Of a stretch of DNA of 64,000 nt, positions 12,401-24,420 are shown piece after piece. This DNA comes from Setophaga petechia (Eukaryota; Chordata; Aves; Passeriformes; Parulidae). The stretch is from the NCBI GenBank assembly GCA_024362935.1, contig JANCRA010000007.1, positions 6,388,503-6,452,502 on the forward strand, in the 5' to 3' direction. Position numbers and translations under genes: made by a program. The notes under the pieces were generated by a model. It did not search any database and was not told the DNA's origin. It was given only the letters and a program-made list of their open reading frames with translations. Each line of letters begins with the position of its first letter. Positions within the stretch are counted from its first letter, which is position 1.

Positions 12401-13789
12401 TCTGATAATTTCTGGGGTTTTTCAGGTCCTGAAAAATCCAGTGTGTGCCAAGATGGCAGGTTTCTGGTACTTGATGCTGAGCCTGAGGTAAAGGGGAACC
12501 AGAAAAGGGGTTTTGCATCTCCCAGCCTCATCCCTTCTCCTCGTTGGGAAGCCACAATGTCCTGCAGAGTTAAAATATTCTCCACAAGAATAAGCTTTAG
12601 GCCTGGGCTAAGAGTAGAAGCTCTCCCTCAGGGATTCAGTGCCACAAAGAATTTGAGCAAATGCAGAACATTTAAGAGCAGAATATTCAACATTTTGCTG
12701 AATAATATCTGAAGTGGCATAAGCTAACATCAAGCAAACTAAGGCAGAGTGGACAGAAACACCTCTTGTGTGAAATCCTGCTTTAGGACTCAGCTGTAAA
12801 AAACATCAACACTTACCAACAGCTGAAAAATAGTTACTGGAGGAGGTTGTTTATTTTTTTCAGTGTTTGATGGCCTTGCATTGCTTTGATAGTCTCACAT
12901 TTTACTGGGCAATACAAAGAAATGTAGATAAAACTCCTTCACATAACTACACAGACTAATACTACGTAGCTTTCTGAATGCTGTCCCACCAAGCAGTGTT
13001 TTTGTGAGAGGGAAGGCAGGTGCACACAGATCCCTGTGTGAGATGCTGCCTGACAGGGCTCTCAGAAGAAAGGATCAGAGGAGTTCACATGCAGCTCAAG
13101 GCAAAACACACCGGCTATAAAAGAGCGTGGAAGACAGCAAGCACTTCATGAATTAAAAACACCTTTTGACCAAGGAAAACTGAAGGGCAAACATGATCTT
13201 ATGGGCTGAAAAAGGATCCAGATGACTTTCAGTGGCATTGTTGCAGTCCCTCGAGAGGGACAAGCTGGTTTCAAGCCATCACAGATCAGCAGACAGCTCT
13301 GAGATGTTCCTGCTGGAACCTTCCCAGATGTCCAGGAAGGGAAGGGGACCCTGGTTAGCACACCAGCCAGTATCTCATCCCTCAGACAGAGTGGAAAAGC
13401 AAGGCAAAATCTATAAATTATGCGAGTGATTTCTGAAAAATTCTTTTTAAAGGAAGAAAAAACTCACATAATGTAAGAATATGCAGAATATGAACACCCA
13501 AGGACAAGGGAAAAGAGAGAGGAAGCATAAATAGACACCAAAGTAAAAGGAGAATGGACAATGAGATTACTCTGGGGTCCAGATTAAATGTCTTTAATGC
13601 ATTGGAAAAGGCTGGAGAAATATATGATTTTTGTAAAGCAGCACAGTGCACTGCAAGAACAGAACAGAGAGCTACAAACAATGGATATGCTGTGGAAAGA
13701 GATAGCAGGAAAACAATGGCAATCATGGTGGGGATGCAAGGATAGGGGGAAAGAGCAGAAATTCAGGAGGTGCTGAGCTGTAACATTTC
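12401..13789. other. Unique sequence with one TATA-like site
   Basis: No gene or repeat recognised apart from the TATA-like motif at 13116. Frames of 102-119 codons here lie on opposite strands and look like chance. Confidence 0.45.
13116..13123 (+). promoter_or_regulatory. TATA-box-like motif
   Basis: TATAAAAG sits in a GC-rich setting (CCGGCTATAAAAGAGCGTGG), a better fit to a core TATA box than most A/T runs here. A start site would be expected near 13145. No coding exon or LTR is evident downstream, so function is unproven. Confidence 0.25.
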
Positions 13790-14184
13790 AGAATCCCAGA
13801 ATCACTGAGGCTGGAAAATCCCTGCCAGCCCATGGAGTGCCAGCTGTGCCCAGTGCCCACCTTGTCCCCAGCCCAGAGCACTGAGTGCCACCTCCAGCCC
13901 TTGCTGGGACACCTGCAGGGATGGGCACTGCAAAGCTCCCTGGGCAGCCCCTGCCAAGGCCTGAGCACCCTTTCCATGCAGAAATTGCTGCTGCTGGCCA
14001 AGCTGAGCCTGCCCTGGCCCAGCCTGAGGCCCTTTCCCCTTGTCCTGTCCCTGTTCCCTGGCAGCACAGCCCGACCCGCCCTGGCTGTCCCCTCCTGGCA
14101 GGGAGTTGTGCAGAGCCACAAGGTCCCCCCTGAGCCTCCTTTGCTCCAGGCTCAGCCCCTTCCCAGCTCCCTCAGCCCCTCCTG
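13790..14184 (-). mobile_element. CR1 LINE 3' fragment, diverged
   Basis: Opens with CAGAATCCCAGAATCACTGA, the reverse complement of a CR1 tail. It continues through AGGCTGGAAAATCCCTGCC and the CCCTTTCCCCTTGTCCTG block to CTCCAGGCTCAGCCCC. It is more diverged than the other CR1 pieces and probably belongs to another subfamily. The frames of 172 (plus) and 132 (minus) codons over it are artefacts of its GC-rich composition. Confidence 0.75.
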
Positions 14185-14392
14185 TTTTCTTTTATTCATA
14201 ATTACCTGTGAAATCAGAAATGTGAGAACAGACAGAACCACGCTGGCACCAGGCTCTGGCACTGCAGGACAAGGCAGGAGCTTTGCTGGTTTATGCTGGA
14301 AAAAGAGATCTGTGACAGCAGCAGGGTCTGGTCATTTCCTGGGTTGCTAGTAAAGGCCCCCAGGTTTTGACAACAAAATAGGCATTTCACAG

Positions 14393-14660
14393 TGTGTATA
14401 TATATATGTGTGTGTGTATATGTATATATATGTATATATATTTATACATACACATATATATACATATACATGTATATACACGTGTATATATATATACATA
14501 CACATATATATACATGTATATACACATGCAATACTAGCATACATATTTTATATATTTATATGTATATATACATATGTATATATCAGTATATCTATTTTTA
14601 TATATTTATATACATATGTATATATATGTATTTATAGATGTGAATATATATATGTATACA
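14393..14660. repeat. TA/TG/CA microsatellite
   Basis: About 270 bp of interrupted TATATG, TATACA and TGTGTG runs. It gives the low-complexity I/Y/C/V-only open frames on both strands, which are not genes. Alternating purine-pyrimidine DNA like this is prone to slippage and unusual structure. Confidence 0.95.
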
Positions 14661-14699
14661 CCCACCAAAACATTATGCTCAGTACATGCACACAGTGAA

Positions 14700-15012
14700 A
14701 TAGATATTAAGCCAATAATAGTAAGTTACATTTTTGATTATTAATCTTAATTTATTAATATTATGATTAAGATATTATAATATATAATCTTTATTAAGAT
14801 TATTATTAGATCTCAATTTATTAATCTTAAAATTTTGACTATTATCACCCAACATGGAGAATAACTAATAAGGTCATGAGGTGGTTCCACTTCCAGCTTA
14901 AAAAATAAATAAAACCAGACAATAAACAGAGATTTTTCAATCAAAACAGAAAAACAAACAAAAATCTAAAACAAGAACAAAACAATCCCAAACAAACCCC
15001 AAAACAAGAAAA
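14700..15012. repeat. AT-rich then A-rich low-complexity tract
   Basis: 14700-14840 repeats TTATTAATCTTAA-like words. 14898-15012 is A/C-rich on the plus strand (AACAAACAAAAATC-like runs). It links the microsatellite on the left with the 39-bp minisatellite on the right. Confidence 0.8.
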
Positions 15013-15135
15013 CTCCTTAAAAATTAGGAGTGCTAATACCCAAAATGAACTTAAAACCTCAGGATATAAATGGACTCAGAAATTCAAAATCCTCTAAAAC
15101 CTATAAAGAAGCAGAAAGAACTTCTCTAGGAGGCT

Positions 15136-15712
15136 TCAGCCCATGGGGATGTAGAGAACCCCACACAGCCCCTGGAAACCCACAGGGATGTAGAGATCCA
15201 CCCACAGCCCCTGGAGATCCACAGGGATCCTCCAGCCCCTGGGGATCCACGAGGATGCAGAGATCCCCACAGCCCCTGGAGATCCACAGGGATGCAGAGA
15301 TCCACCCACAGCTCCTGGAGATCCACAGGGATGCAGAGATCCCCCATAGCCCATGTAGATCCATGAGGATGCAGAGATCCCCACAGCCCCTGGATATCCA
15401 CAGGGATGCAGAGATCCACCCACAGCTCCTGGAGATCCACAGGGATGCAGAGATCCACCACAGCCCCTGGAGATCCACAGGGATGCAGAGATCCTCCTAC
15501 AACCCCTGAGGATCCATGAGAATGCCGAGATCCCCCACAGCCCCTGGATATCCACAGGGATGCAGAGATCCACCCACAGCTCCTGGAGATCCATAAAGGA
15601 TGCAGAGGATGCAGAGATCCTCCTACAACCCCTGGGGATCCATGAGAATGCAGAGATCCCCCACAGCCCCTGGAGATCCACGAGGATGCAGAGATCCCTC
15701 AGAACCCAGGTG
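15136..15712 (+). repeat. 39-bp minisatellite, about 15 copies
   Basis: Tandem units of about 38-39 bp contain the core GATCCACAGGGATGCAGAG followed by a CCCACAGCYCCTGG-type segment. Variants replace CACAGGG with ACGAGGA or ATGAGAA. Because 39 is a multiple of three, frames stay in register and yield long repetitive frames: 159 codons plus (15030-15509) with a 13-residue period, and 181 codons minus (15136-15681). They have no start context, splice signal or family resemblance, so I treat them as non-coding. Confidence 0.92.
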
Positions 15713-16562
15713 TCTTTAAGGGTTTATTTTACTTCTCATCATCCTGCTCTGATTTTGTAAGTGATAAATACAATTTATATCTCTGATTCCAGCCTGTTTT
15801 GGCCATGATGATATTTGATGGGTGATCCCTCCCAGCCTTTACCTCAACCCATGAACCCCTCCTGGCATTTTCTCTCCCATGTGCAGCTGTGGAGGGCAGT
15901 GAGAGACAGACTTTGGTGAGTGCCTGGTGCCACAAACCCAGTAATATGGACATGAGGCAAACCTGTAAAAATGTGAGAAAAGAGGGAGAAAGTGAGAGAA
16001 TGATGTTAAAAGGCCAGGAATTCATTGCCTAACTACAGAACTGGTGTGAAGTGCTGGGAGGGGGCACCTGGAAGTGCCACAGCTGCAGAGATCTCAGTGA
16101 GTACAGAAGCAGAGCAGGCAGGAGGGTGATTGGAGGCTCTCCCCTAAGAAGAGATGAAAACAGACTAAAAGAATTTCTTGTTTAGCCCAGTAAAATGCCA
16201 GCTGCTAACAGCTGCAGCTGTGCTCAGTGCACACAGAGGGGAGGTGAAAGGAGTCCAAACACTGTGCTGGCAATGGACAGATGGGTAAAATGGCATGAGA
16301 GGAACCTTGTAGGGACAGGTGAAGCCCTCCAGCCCTCTTCTTTCTGTTCTCAAACACTTCCCAGCAATGATTTAATCCTAAATGCCTCTCCTGATGTGGA
16401 GCACACTGAAATGTGTGTTGCTGTGTGTCAGTTTGGTAAGCAGAGCACACCAAACTGCAGTAACACATTCTGACAAACCTGGGGGGGGAGTGAAGGTTGT
16501 GTATTTTATCTCTGTATAATCAGAGGGAGGAAAAAACCCCTCTCAGTGGATAAGCTCGATAG
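15713..16562. other. Unique sequence, nothing recognised
   Basis: No repeat, RNA gene or plausible coding frame between the minisatellite and the CR1 piece at 16563. Confidence 0.5.
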
Positions 16563-16739
16563 GAGTCATAGGAGCACAGGATTATTCAGCTCAGAAAGGA
16601 CTTCAGAAGGTTTCAGCTCCAGCCTCCTGCTCATGGCAGGGTCAGCTGCATGAGGTTCAGTTCACACTGCCTTTCTTAGCAACCTGTTCCACTGATTAAA
16701 GACCTGATTGGGAAGAAGCTTTTCCTTATATCCAGATGG
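16563..16739 (-). mobile_element. CR1 LINE 3' fragment, older subfamily
   Basis: GAGTCATAGGAGCACAGGAT, then CTCCAGCCTCCTGCTCATGG, GCAACCTGTTCCACTGATTA and TTTTTCCTTATATCCAG-like words match, in reverse complement, the 3' region of older avian CR1 families. It differs clearly from the GGGATCCAGGGGCAGCC subfamily seen elsewhere in this window. Confidence 0.8.
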
Positions 16740-17524
16740 AAAAAAACCCCAATGCACTCCCAGACTTCAGAAAACACAACCAAACTATGCAAGTGAATTT
16801 AGCAGAAAAAGACTGTAAGTGATAATTTAATGGTTGCCTCAGCTCAGGCTTGTCTCTTTTATGAACTATTGATTTCACTACTGAATAATCTTAAACCTGC
16901 TGAGTAGAAGAGTTCAGTTGGAGCATATTTACTGCACTGAGTAGGCTCCTGCCATTATTGAATCTTTGCCACCTGTTTGGGAACAGGCCAAACCCAAATC
17001 CTTTCCTTTCATTCTCATGCACACCCTCTGTCCCACTTTCCTTCCAGGAGCCTCAAGGACAGTCCCCATTTCAAGATGCCCCAAAATGTGAAAGCAGCAG
17101 AGAATGAGATATGGGTGAGGGGAAGGAGAGCAGGAGCAGGGTGAGAGCTGCTGCAGCTCCTGAGGCAGGGTGACAGAAATGGGTCTCTAAGATGGACATC
17201 AGTGAGCTCAGTCCTTGCAGGGACCTTCCAGGAGGTCACACCCTGCTCAGGAGCTGGCAGGGTGGTGCTGAGGATGAGCTCACATCACCTCCCTCCCCTG
17301 AAACACCAATTTAATCTGACCCAGCAAAGAATACTTTAAAAGAATTACAGATTTGTGCAAACAGAGGACAGCAAAGATTTTTCTAATCTTGGCCTGGAAA
17401 TGTACATTGAAAGAGAAACCATCCAATGCCCACTCTGCACAGGCTGTAGGCTCAGCAAAGGAGTGAGTAAACAGGATTATACTTCCAAAAGAAAATATAC
17501 TCTATCAGTATTACTCAGTATTTG
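16740..17524. other. Unique sequence, nothing recognised
   Basis: No repeat or gene recognised. It becomes increasingly AT-rich toward the repeat that begins at 17525. Confidence 0.5.
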
Positions 17525-17695
17525 TTTCAGTATTTGTTGCTATTATACATTATATATAGATATTTCAGTATTTGTTAGATATATATTTCAGTATATTTTT
17601 TCATAATGTTATATGTATATTTCAGTATTTGCTATATATCTATTTCAGTATATTGTTTTATAATGTTATATATATATATTTCAGTATTTGTTGCT
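17525..17695 (+). repeat. AT-rich tandem repeat with two-part unit
   Basis: The word TTTCAGTAT recurs at 17525, 17563, 17586, 17620, 17643 and 17679. Spacings alternate between 23 and 34-38 bp, so the real unit is a dimer of about 57-61 bp. The fill between is TA-rich, with TAATGTTATAT present in the long half. Confidence 0.8.
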
Positions 17696-20600
17696 CGTTC
17701 AAATATCTTCCTCAATTTTCATGAACAAGTCACTGATAAAAAGTTGTAAAACATCCTTGTGATTGTTCCAGATTTTAGTCTTTTAAAAAATACTGACGAG
17801 TATTTCCCAGATATCACTTGACAGATTGATGTCACAAAGAAATTTAAATTTCACTGAAGACTCTTTTTTCCTTTCCAGGAAATTCCTAAACTATTTCACA
17901 GTGTTTCAAGTGTCTCCTGAAAAGACAGAGGATCACTTAATTTCCAAGCAAGGAAATAGACCTCATCCCATCTGAAGATAACTTCTGTTTGGGTATGTAT
18001 CTTACCACTGTGGCAAGAAATACTTCAAGTTAATGAAATTAAGTTTAACTCATGAACACTGCTGTTCATTCTTTGTACAGTGATCCCAGAGAAACAGATC
18101 AACAGATTTTAGCTTTAATCAAGTGCCTCAGATATTTGCTGATCCTAGAAACACTACTCTGAGAAGTACTTTAGTAACTCATAATTGTATTCTTTCATTT
18201 TCCTGTTCATCCCACTGGTACCTCAGAGAAGCCACTGCTTTTGTTTACCCTTATTTCAGCTTTTTGTTTGTTTAATTACCACATCTGAAATTCTGTTTTG
18301 TAAATCAATCTCTTCTTTCAAGTGCTGATTAAGAGCAAACACTCCAACAAACACAGACACAAACAAGAGGAGTTTCCCATCCTGGTGCCCAGAAGCTGCA
18401 CACACTTTCACTCTGGGTGATTTTGGGTATTTTCAGGTACTGAACACGATCAACTGGTGACTATTTCCTGAGGGTCTTGGTGCTTTTCAAAGGTGCAACC
18501 TGAAAGCACAACTCTTGCCATAGTACATTTTCTTTCTCAAAAAATTTGTGTATGAAAATTTAACTGCTGGCAACTGGGGAAGAGCTGACCAAAGTGTCCA
18601 CCACAACCCCAAAATGAATGTGTGCTGTTAGAGGGCACCAGCAATTCCCTCCCTTTTATATTTCAGCAGCAATTTCCTCTGTGTCTTTACATATTCTCTG
18701 ACCAAATTACTAATTTATACTAAGTGGATCTAACAGAGCTGCAAATGCTGGGCAATATTTGTTTCCAGCCAGTAACTCTTGAAGACCTTAAAATTCTCCA
18801 ACTCTCTAACCCATAAGAATCTGTAATTATATCCTCTTTCCATCCCATTCCTCAAGAGGGATTACATTTCTGAAAATTGTAAAACACAGTAAACAGAGGC
18901 TGAAGAATTGGCACTTTGGGACCAGAATCACATTTGGGGAATTTACAACCATTTCCAAATGTCAAGAGAGGCTTTCAGGGATGGAAGGCAAAAAGCCAAG
19001 AGAATTAACCCTTAGAATGAGTCTGTGGTATTTATCACATTATATCTCATTGTTTTGGGTGGGTGGTAGTGTATAACAGCAACATAGTTCACAGTTTATA
19101 CCTGAGACCTTATAAAAAACAACAGAAATCTCACTGCCTTGTGATCTTGATCACCCAGTGCTTCCAGACCTCTCTTCTGCCACTGTTTGCTCTTTTTTGG
19201 ACTCTCCATTCCCTCTTGCTGGTTGTGTGTAGAAGAAACAAGGCTGTCTGGTGTTTTACCTTTGGCTTCAGAAACAACTTCCACTGAGATTAAGTGCCAA
19301 TCTAAGATTAATTGCTTGGTTTATACCCTCAAATACCTCAATTCTAAATAAGCCTTGCCCAGGACAAAATGTGCACATCCAGGGCAGACACACAGATAAA
19401 TCATAAATCAGTGTGGGCATTTCTAAGTCTATAGGGGGACAGAAAAAAAGGCCAGCAAAGGAAGCTCTTGAAATAACATTGTGCTGGCTTGGGTTTGGTT
19501 TTTTTCCCCAAAAAAATTCTGGCTCAGAGCAAGATCTGTGATTCTTTACAGCTGTCATATGCTATTGTGGCACAGGGTGATTCATTTTAAAGCAGTGTAA
19601 AGCAGACAGCAAGAAAGACATGCCTTAACTCTATTTCCAGTGTCATGAATCCATGGAATAGTCTCAGTAAATTCCTGTCATAAACATTAAAAGAAAATGA
19701 AGACGCTGGGCATATTTGATATATGCTCAACATACTATCCAGTGCAGCTTAAAATAATGTGGTTTAAAAAAAATAATGGGAACTTAATTCCCAAAGAAAG
19801 AATGGACAGGACATGCATAAGTTCTAGCTGGATCTCTGGAATTTACACAGGAGTCCTTCATAGATAAGGAGAGCCAGATAAACTGACTGGGAACCAAAAC
19901 TTTCATGTTTTTTACCTGGAGACTGAAAAGATCATCACATTCTGCAACAGCTTATGTGCAATCAATGGCTAAAAAATCAGAAATGTGAAGATGAGAAAGA
20001 TGAGAGAGATGTTTGAGGGAGAGACAACCAAGACCTGTTACATACTGTTATGAAAGGAATGGGAATGCAAAGGGGGAATGGGGTGGAGTTCTTTCATTTT
20101 GCTTTAGGTTTTTTACTGCACCTTCCAATGCTAGAAGCAGGTGGCATCCAGCACAGCTGCAAATAACTGGCTCAGAAAAATCAAATCCATGTGGGTTCTT
20201 CACACAAAGTGAAGAAGCTAAAAGGGGGACTGGACATAATAATGGACAAGTGGGGTGGGCAATGTCCCAGGAAAATCCCAGGGGCACAAACAGGACTGAG
20301 CTGTTCCCCACAGCAGCCCTGGCACCCCCAGCATGCCAAGGCAATGTGCCCTGGTGGCACTCTGCTGCTGGGCTTTGTTCCTGCCCCTGCTCCCTGCTCC
20401 AGGCTCCCTCCTCAGGGCTGGGGGCTGGCAAAGGCTTTCATCAGCTAAAGGAGACCCCTAAGCACTGAACCACCCCCAGAATCCTGCCAACTGCAGAGCT
20501 TCAAAGAGCTCAGGGAATTCTTCAAGCTCTTACCTCCAGGATAGCCCATCCCATGGAATTTTCTCTGCTCTCACACAAGAAAAAATTGCTCCCAGCTTTA

Positions 20601-23283
20601 GCTCCTGCCCTGACCCAAATCCTTGTCTTACAGATTCAGTGGAAGTTCCAGTGCTTTGAATGATGGGATGGATTTGATTATTTGTTTTGATGTTTGTACA
20701 GCAGTAGCTAAAGCCATAAAGAACCTCAGCACCTCAGATTCCACCCTGGCTAGCCTGGATTCTCCAGATGATCTTTCAACAGGAGCCATGGGGCAGGCGG
20801 GGGAAATAACACAAATCCCCAGAGCCAATGGAAAATATTTGCAGAGGTCATAATAATCATAGTGTCATCCCTTTTTATTTTTTGCTCTTTCTTATTTTTT
20901 TCCTAAAGTTCCTTGATTGGGAAGGACTTGCCAATCTGTGATTGTTATGTAAAGAATTCTAGGCAAGGAAAAGCTGTGTGCTTGGTGAGGGGCTGTGTGA
21001 GCTGCCCAGGCAGAAGGCATCTGTGGTCCTGTGCAGGAGGAGCTCAGGTTTGAACTTCCTGGCAGCAGTGATAACTTGAAGAACTACCTGAATATTGAGC
21101 TTTTGATCTTGTTGTTCATGGTTTTGTAAAGTGAAAAATGAGCTCGAAAGGTAGCTCAATTCACAGTATTAAAATGTAGCATCATGGTTTCCAAGTTTCT
21201 TATTCTTTTGGTATGAACAATTCAGCAAATACAACAAAATAACAAATATTAAATGCTGACATGCCATAAATCTGCATTTTTTCTCCTCAAAGCCAATATT
21301 TATCCCAAGAATACTACCTGAGAGGATTCTCCAAAGACAAAAGGTTCTGGTAATCATTTGGGTGTCTTCTCATCTCTGCTCCCTCTGTCTGCCCTGAATC
21401 CAGTTTTTTGTTTCACCTCCACAGTGCCCAGCACAATTTCACTACAATTAAATATTTTTCCATTATGTCTTGCACCGGTGTTGCTGTCACTGAGCTGCTT
21501 TTTCCCTCCCCACATTTGTTTATTTTGATACATTAAGGTCACCAGAGACTGTCTGTGACTCAGGTCTGCTTGTGTACCTTACAACCTTGGCCCAGTTCTC
21601 CAAGGAAAATTGCTGCTAAGGCATGAGAAAGGATGGGAGCTGAAGAAATGGAAGATGAGAAAGGCACTGACTGTCATGAAGAAATTCAACTTCTACCCCA
21701 TCAAAAACATAAGGATTTGGTGGCTTCAAAGAGTTCCAGAAACTGAGATTGAAATTTTACCAGAGGGCAAAGTACTTCATACTTTTGTTTTAGGAATAAA
21801 CAAGAACTAGTGATACTACATCAAGCAAGAACTGCTTTTCTCCTGTTTGAAAAACTTTTTTCTTGCTTGTTGAGTGAAATCATTCACAGGGGGAAAGTGA
21901 ATGCAAAAGAACAACAAAAAAAAAAGGACAGTGAAAAATATAAGTGGAGGAAATTCTTGAGACAGAGCTGTCTCTGAAGTACTTTTGGAGAGCATTACTT
22001 TTATTTAATACAGAGAAATCTGATTTCACTCCATCACAGACCATCCATTCAACAAAGTAATTCTTATCTGTCTTGATTTTTTCCTGACTGTATTTCTTAT
22101 TTTGCTGATAATTCTTCCTCTACCAAGCAGTCTGGAACCAGATGCTTCTATTTCTAAGTTCCAAGGCATTTCAGGCTAACTGTGTATCCTGTCTGCACAC
22201 TTCTCAGAAACACAGTAAATCTCAGATTAAAAAAATAAATAAATAAAAGGCCACAAGCAAGACATTGAGAAAGCCACAAGAAAAGAATGAATTCCAGCCA
22301 AGGATGTACCTTCAGATTCAGCAATTTGTTCTCCTAAACATTTTTACTCAGCTGGCAATATCAAGATGAATACCTGCTTTCTCTTAATGCTCTCTCCTCC
22401 TGAGAACACTGTCACTCTGCACACCACCAGACTAAATAATGCATTTCTAAGTTGAGGAGGCTTAAAGAGTCCAAGAAGACAACAGCAACAAATTCTGAGG
22501 AACAGCACTGCTGGCTGGAATAAAAAAAGCCAAGCAGACAGCCTCAATGGCAGCCATAAAATACAAACAACCCTGGATTTACCCAGATAAAGATATTTGA
22601 GAAAGGCACATAGCAGGCCTGTCATTTAGATTTCTATTCCCTCTTTTTTTTTTAATATGTTCCAGAAAAGCTTTCATTTACCCACATTTTCACACATTTC
22701 TTTCTTTAAAATAATATTTTGGAAGGGAGAGGGGTTTGAGATCAGTGTTCAAAACCCGTGTGTGGCTTGGCAGTTCATACTGCATGTTCAAACAGACCAG
22801 TGCTCTGTTAACCAGCATTAGAGATATGAATGAAGAAGATAACGAGTTCTTACCCACCTGCCAATCAACAGAAGTCATCACCCTCAGGAAATGAAAAGCC
22901 TTTCTGGTCAGGACCAAAGTAAAACCAGGAAATTCATTCTGCTGCAGACCATGTCACTTCTCTGAAGGAAGAACCTCTCAAAGCTTCAGAGTCTTCTGTG
23001 CTTGACTGACTCTTAAGCAGAGCTTAAATCCAGAATACAGCCTAAACCCACAGCCAATGTGCTCCAAAAAAAAAAAAAAAAAAGAAAATGTCACCTCAGT
23101 TGATTTTTCCCTCCCAAAAGCACAAGCTTCTATCAATCAGCATCTTTTTTTTATCTATCAACCTTTCAACCCATCAACTCTTCTCATTTGCTTTAATTGT
23201 TTGCAGTATTTACTTTGTTCTTAATACTACTTTTTTGCTAATTTAAGTGAAAAAACATGCTGACAAAGCAGAATGCTTTCATA
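17696..23283. other. About 5.6 kb of mostly unique sequence
   Basis: No interspersed repeat recognised. An 18-base A run lies at 23066-23083. A weak terminal-exon-like segment at 20634-20853 is listed separately. The remaining frames (up to 151 codons at 20013-20468) have opposite-strand rivals and no family character. Confidence 0.45.
20634..20853 (+). other. Exon-like segment, possible terminal exon (weak)
   Basis: Seen: a CTGAC branch-like motif, a pyrimidine-rich stretch and TCTTACAG at 20626-20633. A frame then runs 72 codons to TAA at 20851-20853, starting FSGSSSALNDGMD and ending NGKYLQRS. The composition is mixed and protein-like, but I recognise no family. There is no donor at its end and no nearby AATAAA. 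The minus strand is open over the same stretch (20628-20828), which weakens the case. Confidence 0.12.
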
Positions 23284-23375
23284 TAATCATAGGCTATCTC
23301 AAGTTGGAAGGGACCCACAATGAACTTTTTGGCAAATTTAGCAGCAGAGCCAGACACCACTCAGCACTGAACAGT
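23284..23375 (-). mobile_element. CR1 LINE 3' fragment, short
   Basis: TAATCATAGGCTATCTCAAG followed by TTGGAAGGGACCC is the reverse complement of a CR1 3' end. Similarity fades within about 90 bp. Confidence 0.6.
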
Positions 23376-23560
23376 TGCCTCTGAGACTCTGTCCCATCCT
23401 ATTGCAGCCCAGAGTTTAGAAACCACACAAAAATATTCTGCTTATAAGACAAATTTTCCTAAATACTAACTGGCAAGCTGCCTTCCATAAGTCTCGGAAA
23501 ATTAGAAGAAATTAAAGGTTTTCTGGTGATGTTATCAGAATAGATAAGAAAAAAAAGAAA

Positions 23561-23750
23561 AGAATCATCAGAGCATCACAGGATGGTTTGGGTGGGAAGG
23601 GACCTTGAAGATGATCTCATTCCATCCCTGCCATGGCAGAGACACCTTCCACTGTCCCAGGCTGCTCCAGCCTGGCCTTGGGCACTGCCAGGGATCCAGG
23701 GGCAGCCACAGCTGCTCTGGGCATCCTGTGCCAGGGCCTGCCCACCCTCC
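23561..23750 (-). mobile_element. CR1 LINE 3' fragment
   Basis: AGAATCATCAGAGCATCACA, then GGATGGTTTGGGTGGGAAGG, CCACTGTCCCAGGCTGCTCC and GGGATCCAGGGGCAGCC appear in reverse-complement order. The 3' end is at the left. The copy is cut off soon after GCCTGCCCACCCTCC, so only the last 190 bp of the element remain. Confidence 0.88.
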
Positions 23751-24070
23751 CCTTATTATTAGAAATGATACATTCTCAGGTGTTTCACAGAAACCTCTTC
23801 ATCCTGGGCTTATTCTCCCATCCAATTCTTTCTTCAATCCAATCTCAGATCACAGCCTTCACCCCTGCAAGGACAAACACTGATGTTTACCACAAAGAAA
23901 ATCTTAAAACGTGAAATTTATTCTGGAAACAAAGCTGAGGAAAACACCAGAAATTTTAATCAAGCATTTATCTGATTCCAAATTGCTGCTCCTTCTATAA
24001 AGATGGGTGATAAACCAGGATGCTTCCAAAATTCCTGCCTCCTTCTGGTTACCATAAAACTCAAGGTTAT
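23751..24070. other. Unique spacer between inverted CR1 copies
   Basis: About 320 bp with no recognised repeat or coding frame, flanked by CR1 pieces in opposite orientation. Confidence 0.5.
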
Positions 24071-24420
24071 CCTGGCTAGAGAGGAGAAGCTTTGGGGTGA
24101 CCTCACTGTGGCCTTCCAGTGCCTGAAGGAGTTGACAGGGTACACAGAGAGGGACCCTTCACAAGGGCCTAAGTGCCAGGACAAGGGCAATGGCTTCAGA
24201 CCTACAGAGGGGAAATTCAGATGGGATATTGGGAAGGAATTGTTCCCTGTGAGTCACCACAGGGTGCCCAGAGCAGCTGTGGCTGCCCCTGGATCCCTGA
24301 AGTGCCCAAGGCCAGGCTGGATGGGACTCAGAGCAGCCTGGGACAGTGGTAGGGGTCCCTGTCTCTGTGGAATGGGACAGGATTAAGACCCCTTCCAAAC
24401 CAAACCATTCCATGATTTCA
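24071..24420 (+). mobile_element. CR1 LINE 3' fragment
   Basis: Forward order: CCTGGCTAGAGAGGAGAAGC, GATGGGATATTGGGAAGGAA, CAGCTGTGGCTGCCCCTGG, a GAGCAGCCTGGGACAGTGG block, and CCAAACCATTCCATGATTTC as the 3' end. It carries a small insertion of GGATGGGACTCAGA-type sequence in the conserved block. It forms an inverted pair with the CR1 at 23561-23750. Confidence 0.85.

Noticed and set aside
14392..14698. Tyrosine/isoleucine-rich small protein frames
   Set aside because: Translations of a TA/TG microsatellite.
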